From the NCBI RefSeq assembly GCF_028747645.1, contig NZ_CP118100.1, forward strand, positions 868,001-932,000: DNA of 64,000 nucleotides, in the 5' to 3' direction. Position 1 is the first letter of the stretch. Every line of letters begins with the position of its first letter. A program made the translations under genes and the position numbers. Positions 16,577 to 25,196 of this stretch are shown piece by piece. This DNA comes from Microbacterium esteraromaticum. GTDB lineage: Bacteria; Actinomycetota; Actinomycetes; Actinomycetales; Microbacteriaceae. A model generated the notes under the pieces. The model did no database searches. It was not told the DNA's origin and saw nothing but the letters and a program-made list of their open reading frames with translations.

Positions 16577-18144
16577 CAGCCCTGACCCGTCTGCGGTTCG
16601 GAGCGTGCATCGAATGCAGCGCGCCACTGCGCGTTCATCGGGAACAGGCCGTCGACGGGGTGGCCCGCTGCGACCTGCTCGGCGATCCAGGCATCCTCGT
16701 GCTCCTGCGCGAGCGCGTCGTCGGCGACCTCTTCGGCGAGGTGGGCGGGGATCACGATCACGCCGTCGCCGTCGCCGACGATGACATCGCCCGGCTGCAC
16801 GGTCGCGCCACCGCATCCGATGGTGACGTCGTGCTCCCAGGGCACGTGACGTCGGCCGAGCACCGAGGGGTGCGGGCCCTGCGAGAAGACGGGCAGGCCG
16901 ATCTCGGCGACGGCGTCGAAATCGCGCACACCGCCGTCGGTGACGACACCGGCTGCGCCGCGTGCCACGGCGCGCAGTGCGAGGATGTCGCCGAGTGTTC
17001 CGGTAGTGGCGTCGCCGCGCGCCTCGATGACGATGATCTCGCCCTCTTCTACGGCGTCGAAGGCGCGCTTCTGGGCGTTGTAGCCGCCGCCGTGGGTCTT
17101 GAACAGGTCTTCGCGGGCGGGCACGAAGCGCAGCGTCTTGGCGGTGCCGACGATCTTGCTGCCGGCGATGTTGGCCGAGACGCCGTCGATGAAGCACGAG
17201 TTCAGTCCGCGCTTGCGCAGCTGGCTCGACAGGCCCGCGGTGGGCGCCTCGAGCAGCTTGGCGCGCAGTTCGGCGGAGAGCCCCGCGGCCGGCTCGGCCG
17301 ATGAGGGGTCAGGAAATGTCGGGTTGGGTGCTGCGGAGGGGACGTTTTTTGACCCCTCGTGGGTGGGGTGGGTGGTGACGGCGGACGCGGGTGCGGATGC
17401 TGGAAGGCCGGCGGCCTCGCGGGAGCCCCAGGCCTCTTCGCGCTGCAGGTCATCGACGGCGGGCATCGAGCCGAGCTGCGCGTCGAACGGGATCTCTCCC
17501 TGCGTGACAGTGGTGCGCAGGCGGCCCGACGAGGGGGCCCCGGGCGCGGTCGGTGCGTCGACCTCGACCTCGACGACGTCGCCGGGCACGATCACGCTGG
17601 ACCCCGCCGGGGTGCCGGTGAGGATGATGTCGCCGGGTTCGAGCGTGAAGTGCTGCGAGAGATCGGCGATGAGTTGGGGGAGGGGAAAGAGCAGTCCGGC
17701 GGTGATGTCGTCCTGTGCGAGTTCTCCGTTGACCCAGGTGCGTACGCGCAGCGCACCGGGGTCGAGGTCGGCCGCCGCGATCAGGTTCGGTCCGACCGGG
17801 GTGTAGCCGTCGCCGCCCTTCGAGCGCACGTTCGACCCCTTGTCGTTGGTGCGAAGGTCGTACAGTCCCAGGTCGTTCGAGGCGGTCACGTGTGCCACGT
17901 GCGCCCAGGCCTGCTCGACCGACACGCGCCGGGCGGCGGTGCCGATGATGAGGGCGATCTCGCCCTCGAAGGCAAGCAGCTCGGTGCCGGCAGGGCGTTC
18001 GACGGTGCCGTCGGTGCCCGCGATCGAGCTGGCCGGCTTGAAGAAGTACGACGGGGCGGCGGGGCGGCGCCCGCGCTGGTCGGAGCGCGAGACGTAGTTG
18101 AGATGGATCGCGATGATCTTGCCGGGACGGGTGATCTCGGTCAC
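16576..18144 (-). CDS. hpaG: fusion of a fumarylacetoacetate-hydrolase (HpaG-like) domain and an RraA-like domain
   Basis: 522 residues. The start is a GTG 8 nt after GAGGAGG. Residues about 1-240 are an FAH-fold domain with the family's FEGEIALIIG metal-Glu motif, LYDLRTNDKGSN and LTGTPAGSSV, as in HpaG isomerase/decarboxylase. Residues about 285-522 are RraA-like (GLSSQLRKRG, GTLGDILALRAV, GVVTDGGVRD), the fold of HMG aldolase/oxaloacetate decarboxylase. Normal HpaG has two FAH units, one decarboxylating and one isomerising. Here the RraA part may supply the decarboxylase activity, since RraA homologues decarboxylate oxaloacetate; this is inference. The linker (residues about 261-282) is encoded by a palindromic repeat element. 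It is the first gene of the hpa operon. Confidence 0.88.
   Translation of the reverse strand: MTEITRPGKIIAIHLNYVSRSDQRGRRPAAPSYFFKPASSIAGTDGTVERPAGTELLAFEGEIALIIGTAARRVSVEQAWAHVAHVTASNDLGLYDLRTNDKGSNVRSKGGDGYTPVGPNLIAAADLDPGALRVRTWVNGELAQDDITAGLLFPLPQLIADLSQHFTLEPGDIILTGTPAGSSVIVPGDVVEVEVDAPTAPGAPSSGRLRTTVTQGEIPFDAQLGSMPAVDDLQREEAWGSREAAGLPASAPASAVTTHPTHEGSKNVPSAAPNPTFPDPSSAEPAAGLSAELRAKLLEAPTAGLSSQLRKRGLNSCFIDGVSANIAGSKIVGTAKTLRFVPAREDLFKTHGGGYNAQKRAFDAVEEGEIIVIEARGDATTGTLGDILALRAVARGAAGVVTDGGVRDFDAVAEIGLPVFSQGPHPSVLGRRHVPWEHDVTIGCGGATVQPGDVIVGDGDGVIVIPAHLAEEVADDALAQEHEDAWIAEQVAAGHPVDGLFPMNAQWRAAFDARSEPQTGQG
17300..17363. repeat. palindromic repeat element, copy 2, in frame inside the hpaG-rraA fusion
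   Basis: The left arm is at 17300-17320 (GATGAGGGGTCAGGAAATG...) and the right arm at 17341-17363 (GACGTTTTTTGACCCCTCG...). It shares end sequences with the elements at 7772 and 43451. It contributes the peptide THEGSKNV...FPDPSS exactly between the FAH and RraA domains. Confidence 0.85.
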
Positions 18145-18200
18145 GGTGGGCGCCTCCTCGCGCTGGGTCGTTCGCCGATTCTGCCGGTCTGAACGATGTC

Positions 18201-18230
18201 TTGTGCGTCGTATTTGAAATCGTATATGAT
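18201..18230 (+). promoter_or_regulatory. promoter and candidate GntR operator between the divergent hpa operon and MHS transporter
   Basis: TTGTGC (18201-18206) and TATGAT (18225-18230) with 18-bp spacing form a good promoter for the transporter, about 70 bp before its start. The spacer holds the short palindrome ATTTGAAAT (18212-18220) in an AT-rich island that stands out from the surroundings. That is a plausible site for the GntR regulator to control both directions. Confidence 0.5.
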
Positions 18231-18300
18231 CACCGAACGGGTGGCAAGCAACTGCCGCCACCGACAACGACGTCACCGACGAGGAAGTCAAAGGAGCACC

Positions 18301-19674
18301 ATGAGCGAACAGCCCGGGTTCACACCGACGGGAACCATCGCCAACCCACGGGACCGCCGCAGAGTCGTGTTCGCCACGGTCGTCGGAACGACCGTCGAGT
18401 GGTACGACTTCTTCATCTACGCCACGGCGGTGGGGCTCGTCTTCGGCCAGCTCTTCTTCGCGCCGCTCGGCACGAACAGTGCACTGATCGCCTTCGCCAC
18501 CGTCGGTGTGAGCTTTCTATTCCGCCCGCTCGGCGCGTTCCTAGCCGGACACTTTGGTGACAAGGTCGGCCGCAAGGCGGTGCTGATGTGGACGCTGATC
18601 CTGATGGGCGCCGCGACCGCCCTGATCGGTGTGCTGCCGACGTACGAGACGATCGGCTTCGCTGCGCCGCTGCTGCTGGTGCTGCTGCGCATTCTGCAGG
18701 GCATCTCGGCCGGTGGCGAGTGGGGCGGTGCCGTGCTGATGGCCGTCGAGCACGCCCCCAAGACCAAGCGCGGCATCTTCGGAGCCTCGCCGCAGATCGG
18801 CGTTCCGCTCGGTCTGCTGCTGGCCTCGGGCGTCATGGCGACCATGACGGCGATCGCCCCCGGTGAGCAGTTCCTCATCTGGGGCTGGCGCGTGCCGTTC
18901 CTGCTCAGCGTCGTGCTGATCCTCGTGGGCTACTACGTGCGCCGCAAGGTCGAGGAGAGCCCGGTGTTCACCGAGCTGGCCGAGCGCAAGGAAGAAGCCA
19001 AGATGCCGATCGTGCAGCTGTTCCGCAAGCACACGCCGCTCGTCATCATCGCTGCACTCGTCTTCGCCGGCAACAACGCCGTCGGCTACATGACCACCGG
19101 CGGGTACATCCAGGGCTACGCCACCAACCCCGAGGGTCCGCTGGCCATGGAGCGGGGCCCTGTGCTGTGGGCCGTCGCCGGCTCTGCCGTGACGTGGCTG
19201 GTCTCGACGCTGATCGCCGGCTGGGTCAGCGACCGGTTCGGCCGCCGCAACACGTACATCCTCGGATGGATCCTGCAGCTCGGGGGTGTGTTCACCCTGT
19301 TCCCGCTGGTGAACTCCGGCAACATCGGTCTGCTGTTCGCGGGGCTCGCCATCCTCACCATCGGGCTGGGCTTCACCTACGGTCCGCAGGCGGCGCTGTA
19401 CACCGAGCTGTTCCCGGCCAGCATCCGCTTCTCGGGCGTCTCGATCTCGTACGCGATCGGTGCGATCGCCGGTGGTGCGTTCGCCCCCACGATCGCCACG
19501 GCCATCGTGCAGGCCACCGGCTCGACCGAGGCCGTCACCTGGTACCTCGCCGGCATGACCGTGATCGGCCTGCTGGCGACGCTGCTGCTGCGAGATCGCA
19601 GCGGCATCCCGCTCGGCCCCGACCACGAGGCCGAGCAGTCGAAGAGCCCGATCTACGGCCTGTCGAAGGCCTGA
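18301..19674 (+). CDS. MFS transporter, metabolite:H+ symporter (MHS) family
   Basis: The 457-residue, 12-helix transporter has the MHS signatures TTVEWYDFFIYATA in helix 1, FRPLGAFLAGHFGDKVGRK in loop 2-3, and ISAGGEWGGAVLM in helix 4. Relatives carry shikimate, proline, citrate, alpha-ketoglutarate or aromatic acids with protons. The ATG follows AAAGGAG. It is divergent from the hydroxyphenylacetate operon and precedes the aromatic hydroxylase, so uptake of an aromatic acid is the most natural role. The substrate is inferred from context only. Confidence 0.88.
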   Translation: MSEQPGFTPTGTIANPRDRRRVVFATVVGTTVEWYDFFIYATAVGLVFGQLFFAPLGTNSALIAFATVGVSFLFRPLGAFLAGHFGDKVGRKAVLMWTLILMGAATALIGVLPTYETIGFAAPLLLVLLRILQGISAGGEWGGAVLMAVEHAPKTKRGIFGASPQIGVPLGLLLASGVMATMTAIAPGEQFLIWGWRVPFLLSVVLILVGYYVRRKVEESPVFTELAERKEEAKMPIVQLFRKHTPLVIIAALVFAGNNAVGYMTTGGYIQGYATNPEGPLAMERGPVLWAVAGSAVTWLVSTLIAGWVSDRFGRRNTYILGWILQLGGVFTLFPLVNSGNIGLLFAGLAILTIGLGFTYGPQAALYTELFPASIRFSGVSISYAIGAIAGGAFAPTIATAIVQATGSTEAVTWYLAGMTVIGLLATLLLRDRSGIPLGPDHEAEQSKSPIYGLSKA

Positions 19675-19682
19675 CCCTCTGA

Positions 19683-19709
19683 GGGGCGGATGCAGACGGC
19701 ATCCGCCCC
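19683..19709 (+). terminator. hairpin between MHS transporter and monooxygenase genes
   Basis: GGGGCGGATGC and GCATCCGCCCC form a perfect 11-bp stem with a 5-nt loop, 9 bp after the transporter stop. It may partly end transcription or protect the 3' end. The monooxygenase follows 25 bp later. Confidence 0.6.
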
Positions 19710-19734
19710 ACGACGTCCTGCTGAAGGAGAAGCG

Positions 19735-21591
19735 ATGCAGTTCCACCACCACGGCTACGTCTCCCACGACCCGCGGGTGCTGCCCGCCGAGGGCCTGGGT
19801 GTCGACCGCCCCACCGATCTTCCCGATGAGGTGGACGTGCTGATCGTCGGCTCCGGACCGGCGGGCATGCTGCTGGCCGCGCAGATGTCGCAGTACCCCG
19901 ACGTGAACACGCGCGTGATCGAGAAGCGCGAGGGGCGTCTGGTGCTGGGGCAGGCCGACGGCATTCAGCCGCGCAGCGTCGAGACGTTCCAGGCGTTCGG
20001 GTTCGCCGAGCGGATCATCGCCGAGGCGTACAACATCGGCTGGATGAACTTCTGGGGCCCCGACCCCGAGAACCCCCAGAACATCATTCGCACCGCGCGG
20101 ACGGCCGACTACGCGTACGACATCTGTGAGTTCCCGCACCTGATCGTGAACCAGGCGCGCGTGCTTGACTACTTCGCTGAGGCCGCTGCCGACGGGCCGG
20201 GACGCATCGTGCCCGACTACGGCGTCGAGTTCGTGGGACTCACCGTGCACGAGGGCGGCGCATTTCCGGTCGAGGTGCGCGTGCGCGACGGCGCGGGGGA
20301 GCGCACGATCCGTGCGAAGTACGTGGTCGGATGCGACGGTGCACGCAGCGGGGTGCGCGAGGCCATCGGACGCAAGCACGTCGGCGGCATCTCGGCGCAC
20401 GCCTGGGGCGTCATGGATGTGCTGGTCAACACCGACTTCCCCGATTGGCGCACCAAGTGTGCGATCAACGCTGAGGCGGGCAACATCCTGCACATCCCGC
20501 GTGAGGGCGGCTACCTCAGCCGGATGTACATCGACCTCGGCGCGGTCGCCGAGGACGACGATCACCGCGTGCGGCAGACCCCGATCGACGAGATCATCCG
20601 ACAGGCGAACGCGATCCTGCACCCCTACTCGATCGACGTCAAGGATGTCGCCTGGCACAGCGTCTATGAGGTGGGGCACCGCGTCACCGATGGCTTCGAC
20701 GATGTGATCGATGGCTCGGGGCGCACGCCGCGCGTCTTCCTCACCGGCGACGCCTGTCACACGCACAGCGCGAAGGCAGGCCAGGGCATGAACGTCTCGA
20801 TGCAGGACGGTTTCAACCTGGGCTGGAAGCTCGGATCCGTGCTCACCGGGCGCAGCCCCGAGGAGTTGCTGGCGACGTACGGCGCCGAGCGCCGCCCGGT
20901 GGCGCAGCAGCTGATCGACTTCGACCGCGAGTGGTCGAGCCTGATGGCGCGCAAGCCCGAAGAGATCTCCGACCCCACCGAGCTGGCGACGTTCTACCTC
21001 GGCACGGCCGAGTTCCCCAGCGGGTTCATGACTCAGTACACCTCGTCGATGATCACCGGCACCGATGCCCATCAGGCGCTCGCCGCGGGCTTCCCGCTCG
21101 GCAAGCGCTTCAAATCGGCCGAGGTCGTGCGCGTCTGTGACGGCAACGTCATCCACCTGGGACACCATGCGCGTGCCGATGGCCGGTGGCGCGTCTACGC
21201 GTTCGGTGATCGCACCGGCGCTGCGCTGGGTGCGTGGGCGGAGAAGGCCGCGCCGCTGTTCGCGCGCTTCACTCCGTCGGATGCTGATGTCGACGCCGTC
21301 TTCGATGTGAAGGCCGTGTTCCAGCAGCCGTTCGAAGAGGTCGAGGTGACCTCTGCGCCCGAGTTGTTCGCGCCCAAGACCGGACCGCTGGGGCTGACCG
21401 ACTGGGAGAAGGTGTACGCAGCCGGGCCGAGCAAGTGGACCGATGTCGACATCTTCGAGGCGCGCGAGCTGTCGCGTGACGGCGTGGTGATCGTCGTGCG
21501 CCCCGACCAGTACGTCGCCGCGATCCTGCCGCTGGACGCGGTCGATGAGCTGGGGGCTTTCCTGGAGGGGATGCTGCTGCCGGCATCCTGA
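19735..21591 (+). CDS. FAD-dependent aromatic hydroxylase (3-hydroxybenzoate 4-monooxygenase / phenol 2-monooxygenase type)
   Basis: 618 residues. The GSGPAGM dinucleotide motif (about 38-44) is followed by VVGCDGARSGVR and then GDACHTHSAKAGQGMN, the FAD ribityl-binding segment of the PHBH class. A C-terminal thioredoxin-like dimerisation domain (about 450-610) is typical of the larger phenol-hydroxylase/MobA subgroup. It uses NAD(P)H and O2 to add a hydroxyl beside an existing phenol group. In this locus it could make homoprotocatechuate from a hydroxyphenylacetate, or protocatechuate from 3-hydroxybenzoate; the first fits the neighbouring ring-cleavage operon. The ATG follows AAGGAG. Confidence 0.85.
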   Translation: MQFHHHGYVSHDPRVLPAEGLGVDRPTDLPDEVDVLIVGSGPAGMLLAAQMSQYPDVNTRVIEKREGRLVLGQADGIQPRSVETFQAFGFAERIIAEAYNIGWMNFWGPDPENPQNIIRTARTADYAYDICEFPHLIVNQARVLDYFAEAAADGPGRIVPDYGVEFVGLTVHEGGAFPVEVRVRDGAGERTIRAKYVVGCDGARSGVREAIGRKHVGGISAHAWGVMDVLVNTDFPDWRTKCAINAEAGNILHIPREGGYLSRMYIDLGAVAEDDDHRVRQTPIDEIIRQANAILHPYSIDVKDVAWHSVYEVGHRVTDGFDDVIDGSGRTPRVFLTGDACHTHSAKAGQGMNVSMQDGFNLGWKLGSVLTGRSPEELLATYGAERRPVAQQLIDFDREWSSLMARKPEEISDPTELATFYLGTAEFPSGFMTQYTSSMITGTDAHQALAAGFPLGKRFKSAEVVRVCDGNVIHLGHHARADGRWRVYAFGDRTGAALGAWAEKAAPLFARFTPSDADVDAVFDVKAVFQQPFEEVEVTSAPELFAPKTGPLGLTDWEKVYAAGPSKWTDVDIFEARELSRDGVVIVVRPDQYVAAILPLDAVDELGAFLEGMLLPAS

Positions 21592-21598
21592 TCGCCGC

Positions 21599-21628
21599 GG
21601 TTCGGCATGACAGATGTCATGCCGAACC
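21599..21628 (+). terminator. 30-nt hairpin after the monooxygenase gene
   Basis: GGTTCGGCATGACA pairs perfectly with TGTCATGCCGAACC around a 2-nt loop. It is preceded by CTGATCGCCGCGG (21588-21600), the same 13-mer found before the hairpin at 11599. Confidence 0.65.
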
Positions 21629-21678
21629 CATGACATCGCCCTCCGGCATCCGCGACCCGCTCTCGCGATGCTGGAAGC

Positions 21679-22632
21679 ATGCTCACCACAACGCAGACAC
21701 ACACAGCGCAGACCGCAGCGCCGCCGACCGACGCGGTGATCGAGCTGCGCGGCATCAGCCGCCACTTCGGAACGGGCGCGGATCGTGTGCAGGCTGTCGA
21801 CGGCGTCGATCTCAGCATCCGCCGCGGTGAGGTCGTCGCGCTGCTCGGCCCCAATGGGGCCGGCAAGACGACCGCGCTCGACATGCTGCTCGGACTCACC
21901 GATCCCGACGCGGGCACGGCGCGCGTGCTCGGACTCGCTCCCGCCCGCGCCGCACGATCGGGCGTGATCGCGGCCGTGCTGCAGACCGGTGGCCTGCTCT
22001 CGGATCTCACGGTCGGCGAGACCGTGCAGTTGATCGCGTCGCTGCACGGTCGGGCCACGCTCGACCGGGTGCCCGAGATCCTCGAGCGAACCGACCTCGC
22101 GCACCTCGCCCGCCGACGCGTGTCGAAGTGCTCGGGCGGTGAGCAACAGCGCGTCAAGTTCGCTCTCGCCCTCACTGCCGACCCCGACATCCTCGTGCTC
22201 GACGAGCCCACCGCGGGCATGGACGTCACCGCACGCCGCCGGTTCTGGGACGTGATGCGCGCGGATGCCGACGCCGGACGCACGATCGTCTTCGCCACCC
22301 ACTATCTGGAGGAGGCCGAGCAGTTCGCGCGGCGCACCGTTGTGATGCACCGCGGGCGCATCGTCGCCGATGCGCCGACGGCAGAACTGCGCGCCGGTCT
22401 CGGCGCGCGTTCCGTCGCCGCGACCCTTCCACGGGAGGGTGCTGAGCAACTGCTGAGCGCACTGCAGCAGCACGCTGACGTCGTCGACCTGCGCGTCGAC
22501 GCCGGTCGCGTCACGCTGCGCAGTGCCGATTCGGATGCCATCGCCGGCCTGCTGCTCGGCGCCGGCGCGCACGGGTTGGAGATCACCGCGCCCACGTTGG
22601 AGACCGCCTTCACCACCCTCACGGAGGACTGA
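21679..22632 (+). CDS. ABC transporter ATPase (DrrA/daunorubicin-resistance type exporter)
   Basis: 317 residues with Walker A GPNGAGKT, the signature CSGGEQQR (Cys in place of the usual Leu), Walker B ILVLDEPTAGMD and the switch His in FATHYLEEA. A C-terminal region of about 80 residues beyond the core is typical of DrrA-like drug and lipid exporters. It works with the permease starting 4 bp downstream, and the pair precedes a two-component system, a common layout for cell-envelope stress or drug-responsive exporters. Confidence 0.9.
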   Translation: MLTTTQTHTAQTAAPPTDAVIELRGISRHFGTGADRVQAVDGVDLSIRRGEVVALLGPNGAGKTTALDMLLGLTDPDAGTARVLGLAPARAARSGVIAAVLQTGGLLSDLTVGETVQLIASLHGRATLDRVPEILERTDLAHLARRRVSKCSGGEQQRVKFALALTADPDILVLDEPTAGMDVTARRRFWDVMRADADAGRTIVFATHYLEEAEQFARRTVVMHRGRIVADAPTAELRAGLGARSVAATLPREGAEQLLSALQQHADVVDLRVDAGRVTLRSADSDAIAGLLLGAGAHGLEITAPTLETAFTTLTED

Positions 22633-22635
22633 CCG

Positions 22636-23391
22636 ATGATGACCACGACGACGATGCTGCGGATCGAAGGCCTGCGACAGCTGCGCAACCCCTACACGCT
22701 CGCGTTCACCCTGGCGATGCCGGTGGTGATGTATCTGCTGTTCGGCGCGAACTCCGCGTACGGGTCTCAGCAGGCCGGCAACGGAAACGTCGCGTTCTAC
22801 GTGATGACGTCCATGGCGGCCTACGGTACCGCCGTCGCCATGAGTTCGCTGACCTCGCTCGCCTCTGCCGAGTCGAAGCAGGGGTGGGGGCGCCAGCTCG
22901 CGATGACCCCGCTGACCACGGCCGGGTACGTGACTACCAAGGTGATCACCGCGTTCTCGTTCGCTGTGCTCGCGTTGCTGGCTGTCTTCACAGCCGGTGC
23001 GTTGACGGGCGCTGCTGCCGACGACCTGTGGCGCTGGTTCGCCACCGCGGGGATCATCCTGGGCGTCGGCCTCATCTTCGGTCTGTTCGGGCTCGGTGTC
23101 GGGTTGTTCTTCACCGCCGATTCGGCCGCGGCTCTCGCGTCGATCTCGATGACGTTCTTCGCCTTCTTCGGGAATGTGTTCATGCCGCTGGACGGTGTGA
23201 TGCTCGACATCGCCCGGTTCACGCCCCTGTACGGGTTCGTCTCCCTGTCGCGTTGGCCGCTCACCGACGGCATGCTCACCACCGGGCAGACCGATCAGAT
23301 GTGGGCTGTGCTGCTGAACATCGCCGTCTGGGTGGGGCTATTCGTCGCGCTGGTCATCGCCGGTATCAAGCGCTCGAAGGCCCGCCGCTAG
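22636..23391 (+). CDS. ABC-2 type transporter permease
   Basis: 251 residues, six hydrophobic segments. The N-terminal RIEGLRQLRNPYTLAFTLAMPVVMYLLFG is the classic start of ABC-2 permeases. A conserved inner region (GWGRQLAMTPLTTAGYVTTKVI) precedes the ABC-2 core. It pairs with the ATPase just upstream to form an exporter; the substrate is unknown. GGAGG lies 8 nt before the first of two near-adjacent ATGs. Confidence 0.9.
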   Translation: MMTTTTMLRIEGLRQLRNPYTLAFTLAMPVVMYLLFGANSAYGSQQAGNGNVAFYVMTSMAAYGTAVAMSSLTSLASAESKQGWGRQLAMTPLTTAGYVTTKVITAFSFAVLALLAVFTAGALTGAAADDLWRWFATAGIILGVGLIFGLFGLGVGLFFTADSAAALASISMTFFAFFGNVFMPLDGVMLDIARFTPLYGFVSLSRWPLTDGMLTTGQTDQMWAVLLNIAVWVGLFVALVIAGIKRSKARR

Positions 23392-23409
23392 CGGCAATAG
23401 GGTGGGACG

Positions 23410-24540
23410 ATGACCAGCCCGCAGCGACCCACGCCGAGGCCGCCCGCCGAGAGGGACCCCTGGGACCGCTACGGCTGGGTGATGGCCGCCGTCTGGCTGA
23501 TCTTCCTGATCTATCCGGCGCTGGCGCTGGTGCGGTCGACGGCAGGCGTCGGGTGGATCGTGCTCGGCTGGGCCGCACTGGTGGTGTTCGTCGTGCTGTA
23601 CATCGGCGGCTTCATCCGCGGGCTGCGTCTGGGCAGCGGGCTCGGTCGGCCCGTCCCGGCCGGGCAGTGGTGGGTCTTCGGTGCACTGATCGCCTGCATG
23701 CTGCTGACCATCCCCGGGGGCGGTGTCAGCTACATCAGCTTTCTGCCGTTCCTGATGTCGTTCGCGTCGTACGGGCTGACCAGGGCGGCGCACTGGGTGA
23801 CGATGGCAGCCTCGATCACCCTCACCGCACTGAGCGTGTTCCTGATCCCCGGGGGACTCCCGTACCTGACGGTGCTGGTCATCGTCGCCCTGCTCGGTGT
23901 CGTCAACACGGTCACCACGTGGCTGATCATCCGCTCTGCCGAGACCGAACGCCTGGGCCGGGAACTGGCGACCAGCGCCGGGCGCGAAGCGGCGGCCCGT
24001 GACGTGCACGACCTGATCGGGCACTCGCTGACCGTCGTGCAGCTCAAGGCCCAGCTCGCGCAGCGCTTGATCGAGACCGACCCCGAACGCGCCAAGGCCG
24101 AACTCGCCGACATCACCGCGCTCACCGCCGAGGCCATCGCCGGAGTACGGGCCACGGTGGCGGGAGCCCGCGCCACAACGCTGGTCGAGCAGCTGGCATC
24201 CGGTCGTGACGCGTTGCAGGCCGCCGGCGTCGACCTGCGCGTCGACGGCGAGACTACGGCACTCTCGCCCGTCCAATCGTTGACGGCGAGCTGGGTGCTC
24301 CGCGAAGCGATCACGAACGTGCTCCGGCATGCCGGAGCGTCCGAGGTGAATGTCACGATCATCCCGGGCAGTCTGATCGTGGCCGACGACGGCCGGGGCC
24401 CGGCATCCGATGTTCCCGCGCACGGCGCGACCGAGGGCAACGGCGTGCGCGGCATGCGCGAGCGCGCCGCGGCCGCCGGGGCCGCACTGGAATTCGGACC
24501 GGGGCCCGCGGGAGGAACACGAGTGGAGCTGAGATGGTGA
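23410..24540 (+). CDS. sensor histidine kinase, NarL/DesK family (HisKA_3)
   Basis: 376 residues. The N-terminal half has four to six membrane segments (residues about 20-180) and almost no extracellular domain, so it probably senses the membrane or its ABC partner. A coiled linker leads to the dimerisation motif AARDVHDLIGHSLT with the phospho-accepting His, then the N box REAITNVLRHAGAS and the G box VADDGRGP...GVRGMRERA. The last four bases overlap the response-regulator start region (ATGGTGA), indicating translational coupling. Confidence 0.92.
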   Translation: MTSPQRPTPRPPAERDPWDRYGWVMAAVWLIFLIYPALALVRSTAGVGWIVLGWAALVVFVVLYIGGFIRGLRLGSGLGRPVPAGQWWVFGALIACMLLTIPGGGVSYISFLPFLMSFASYGLTRAAHWVTMAASITLTALSVFLIPGGLPYLTVLVIVALLGVVNTVTTWLIIRSAETERLGRELATSAGREAAARDVHDLIGHSLTVVQLKAQLAQRLIETDPERAKAELADITALTAEAIAGVRATVAGARATTLVEQLASGRDALQAAGVDLRVDGETTALSPVQSLTASWVLREAITNVLRHAGASEVNVTIIPGSLIVADDGRGPASDVPAHGATEGNGVRGMRERAAAAGAALEFGPGPAGGTRVELRW

Positions 24541-25178
24541 ATCGGATGCCCGATGCGGATCACCAGACGGAACGCATCCGCCTGGTGATCGCCGACGATC
24601 AGGCACTCGTGCGGGGCGCCCTGGCCGCTCTGCTCGATCTGGAGAGCGACCTGGAAGTCGTGGGCGTCGCCGCCGACGGCGAACAGGCCGTGCAGACCGT
24701 CACCCGGTTGCGCCCCGATGTCTGCCTCATGGACATCCAGATGCCCGACGTCGACGGCATCGAGGCGACCCGTCGTGTGCGCGCCGCACACGACGGCACC
24801 CGCGTACTGATCGTCACGACCTTCGCCCGACCCGGCTACCTGCGCTCGGCGCTCGACGCCGGCGCGAGCGGTTTTGTCGTGAAGGACACCCCGGCCGAGC
24901 AACTCGCTGAAGCGGTGCGGCGCGTGCACGCCGGGCTGCGCGTGCTCGATCCGGCGCTCGTCGAGCAGAGCCTGTTCGACGGGGCCAGCCCGCTCAGCGA
25001 ACGCGAGCAGCAGGTGCTGCGCCTGGCCGCCGACGGGCGGTCGGCCGGCGCGATAGCATCCGAGGTCTTCCTCTCGGCGGGCACCGTGCGCAACCACCTC
25101 TCGTCGGCCATCGGCAAGACTGGTGCGGCCAACCGCGCGCAGGCCGTGCGGATCGCGCAGGACAAGGGGTGGATCTGA
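24534..25178 (+). CDS. response regulator, NarL/LuxR family
   Basis: 214 residues (210 if the ATG at 24546 is used). The receiver domain has the acidic pair at DD21-22, phospho-acceptor Asp67 in CLMDIQMPDVDG, and the conserved Lys in FVVKDTPAE. The C-terminal LuxR helix-turn-helix is at about 145-210 (LSEREQQVLRLAADGRS...SAGTVRNHLSS). It most likely controls the ABC exporter encoded immediately upstream. Confidence 0.93.
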   Translation: MVNRMPDADHQTERIRLVIADDQALVRGALAALLDLESDLEVVGVAADGEQAVQTVTRLRPDVCLMDIQMPDVDGIEATRRVRAAHDGTRVLIVTTFARPGYLRSALDAGASGFVVKDTPAEQLAEAVRRVHAGLRVLDPALVEQSLFDGASPLSEREQQVLRLAADGRSAGAIASEVFLSAGTVRNHLSSAIGKTGAANRAQAVRIAQDKGWI

Positions 25179-25196
25179 GGCCGGTTCCGACCGGTG

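Noticed and set aside
18541-22572. A 1,343-codon open frame on the minus strand
   Set aside because: It is antisense to the MHS transporter, aromatic hydroxylase and ABC ATPase, all of which have clear motifs. The composition is that of a high-G+C shadow frame (Arg, His, Asp, Gln and Val rich).
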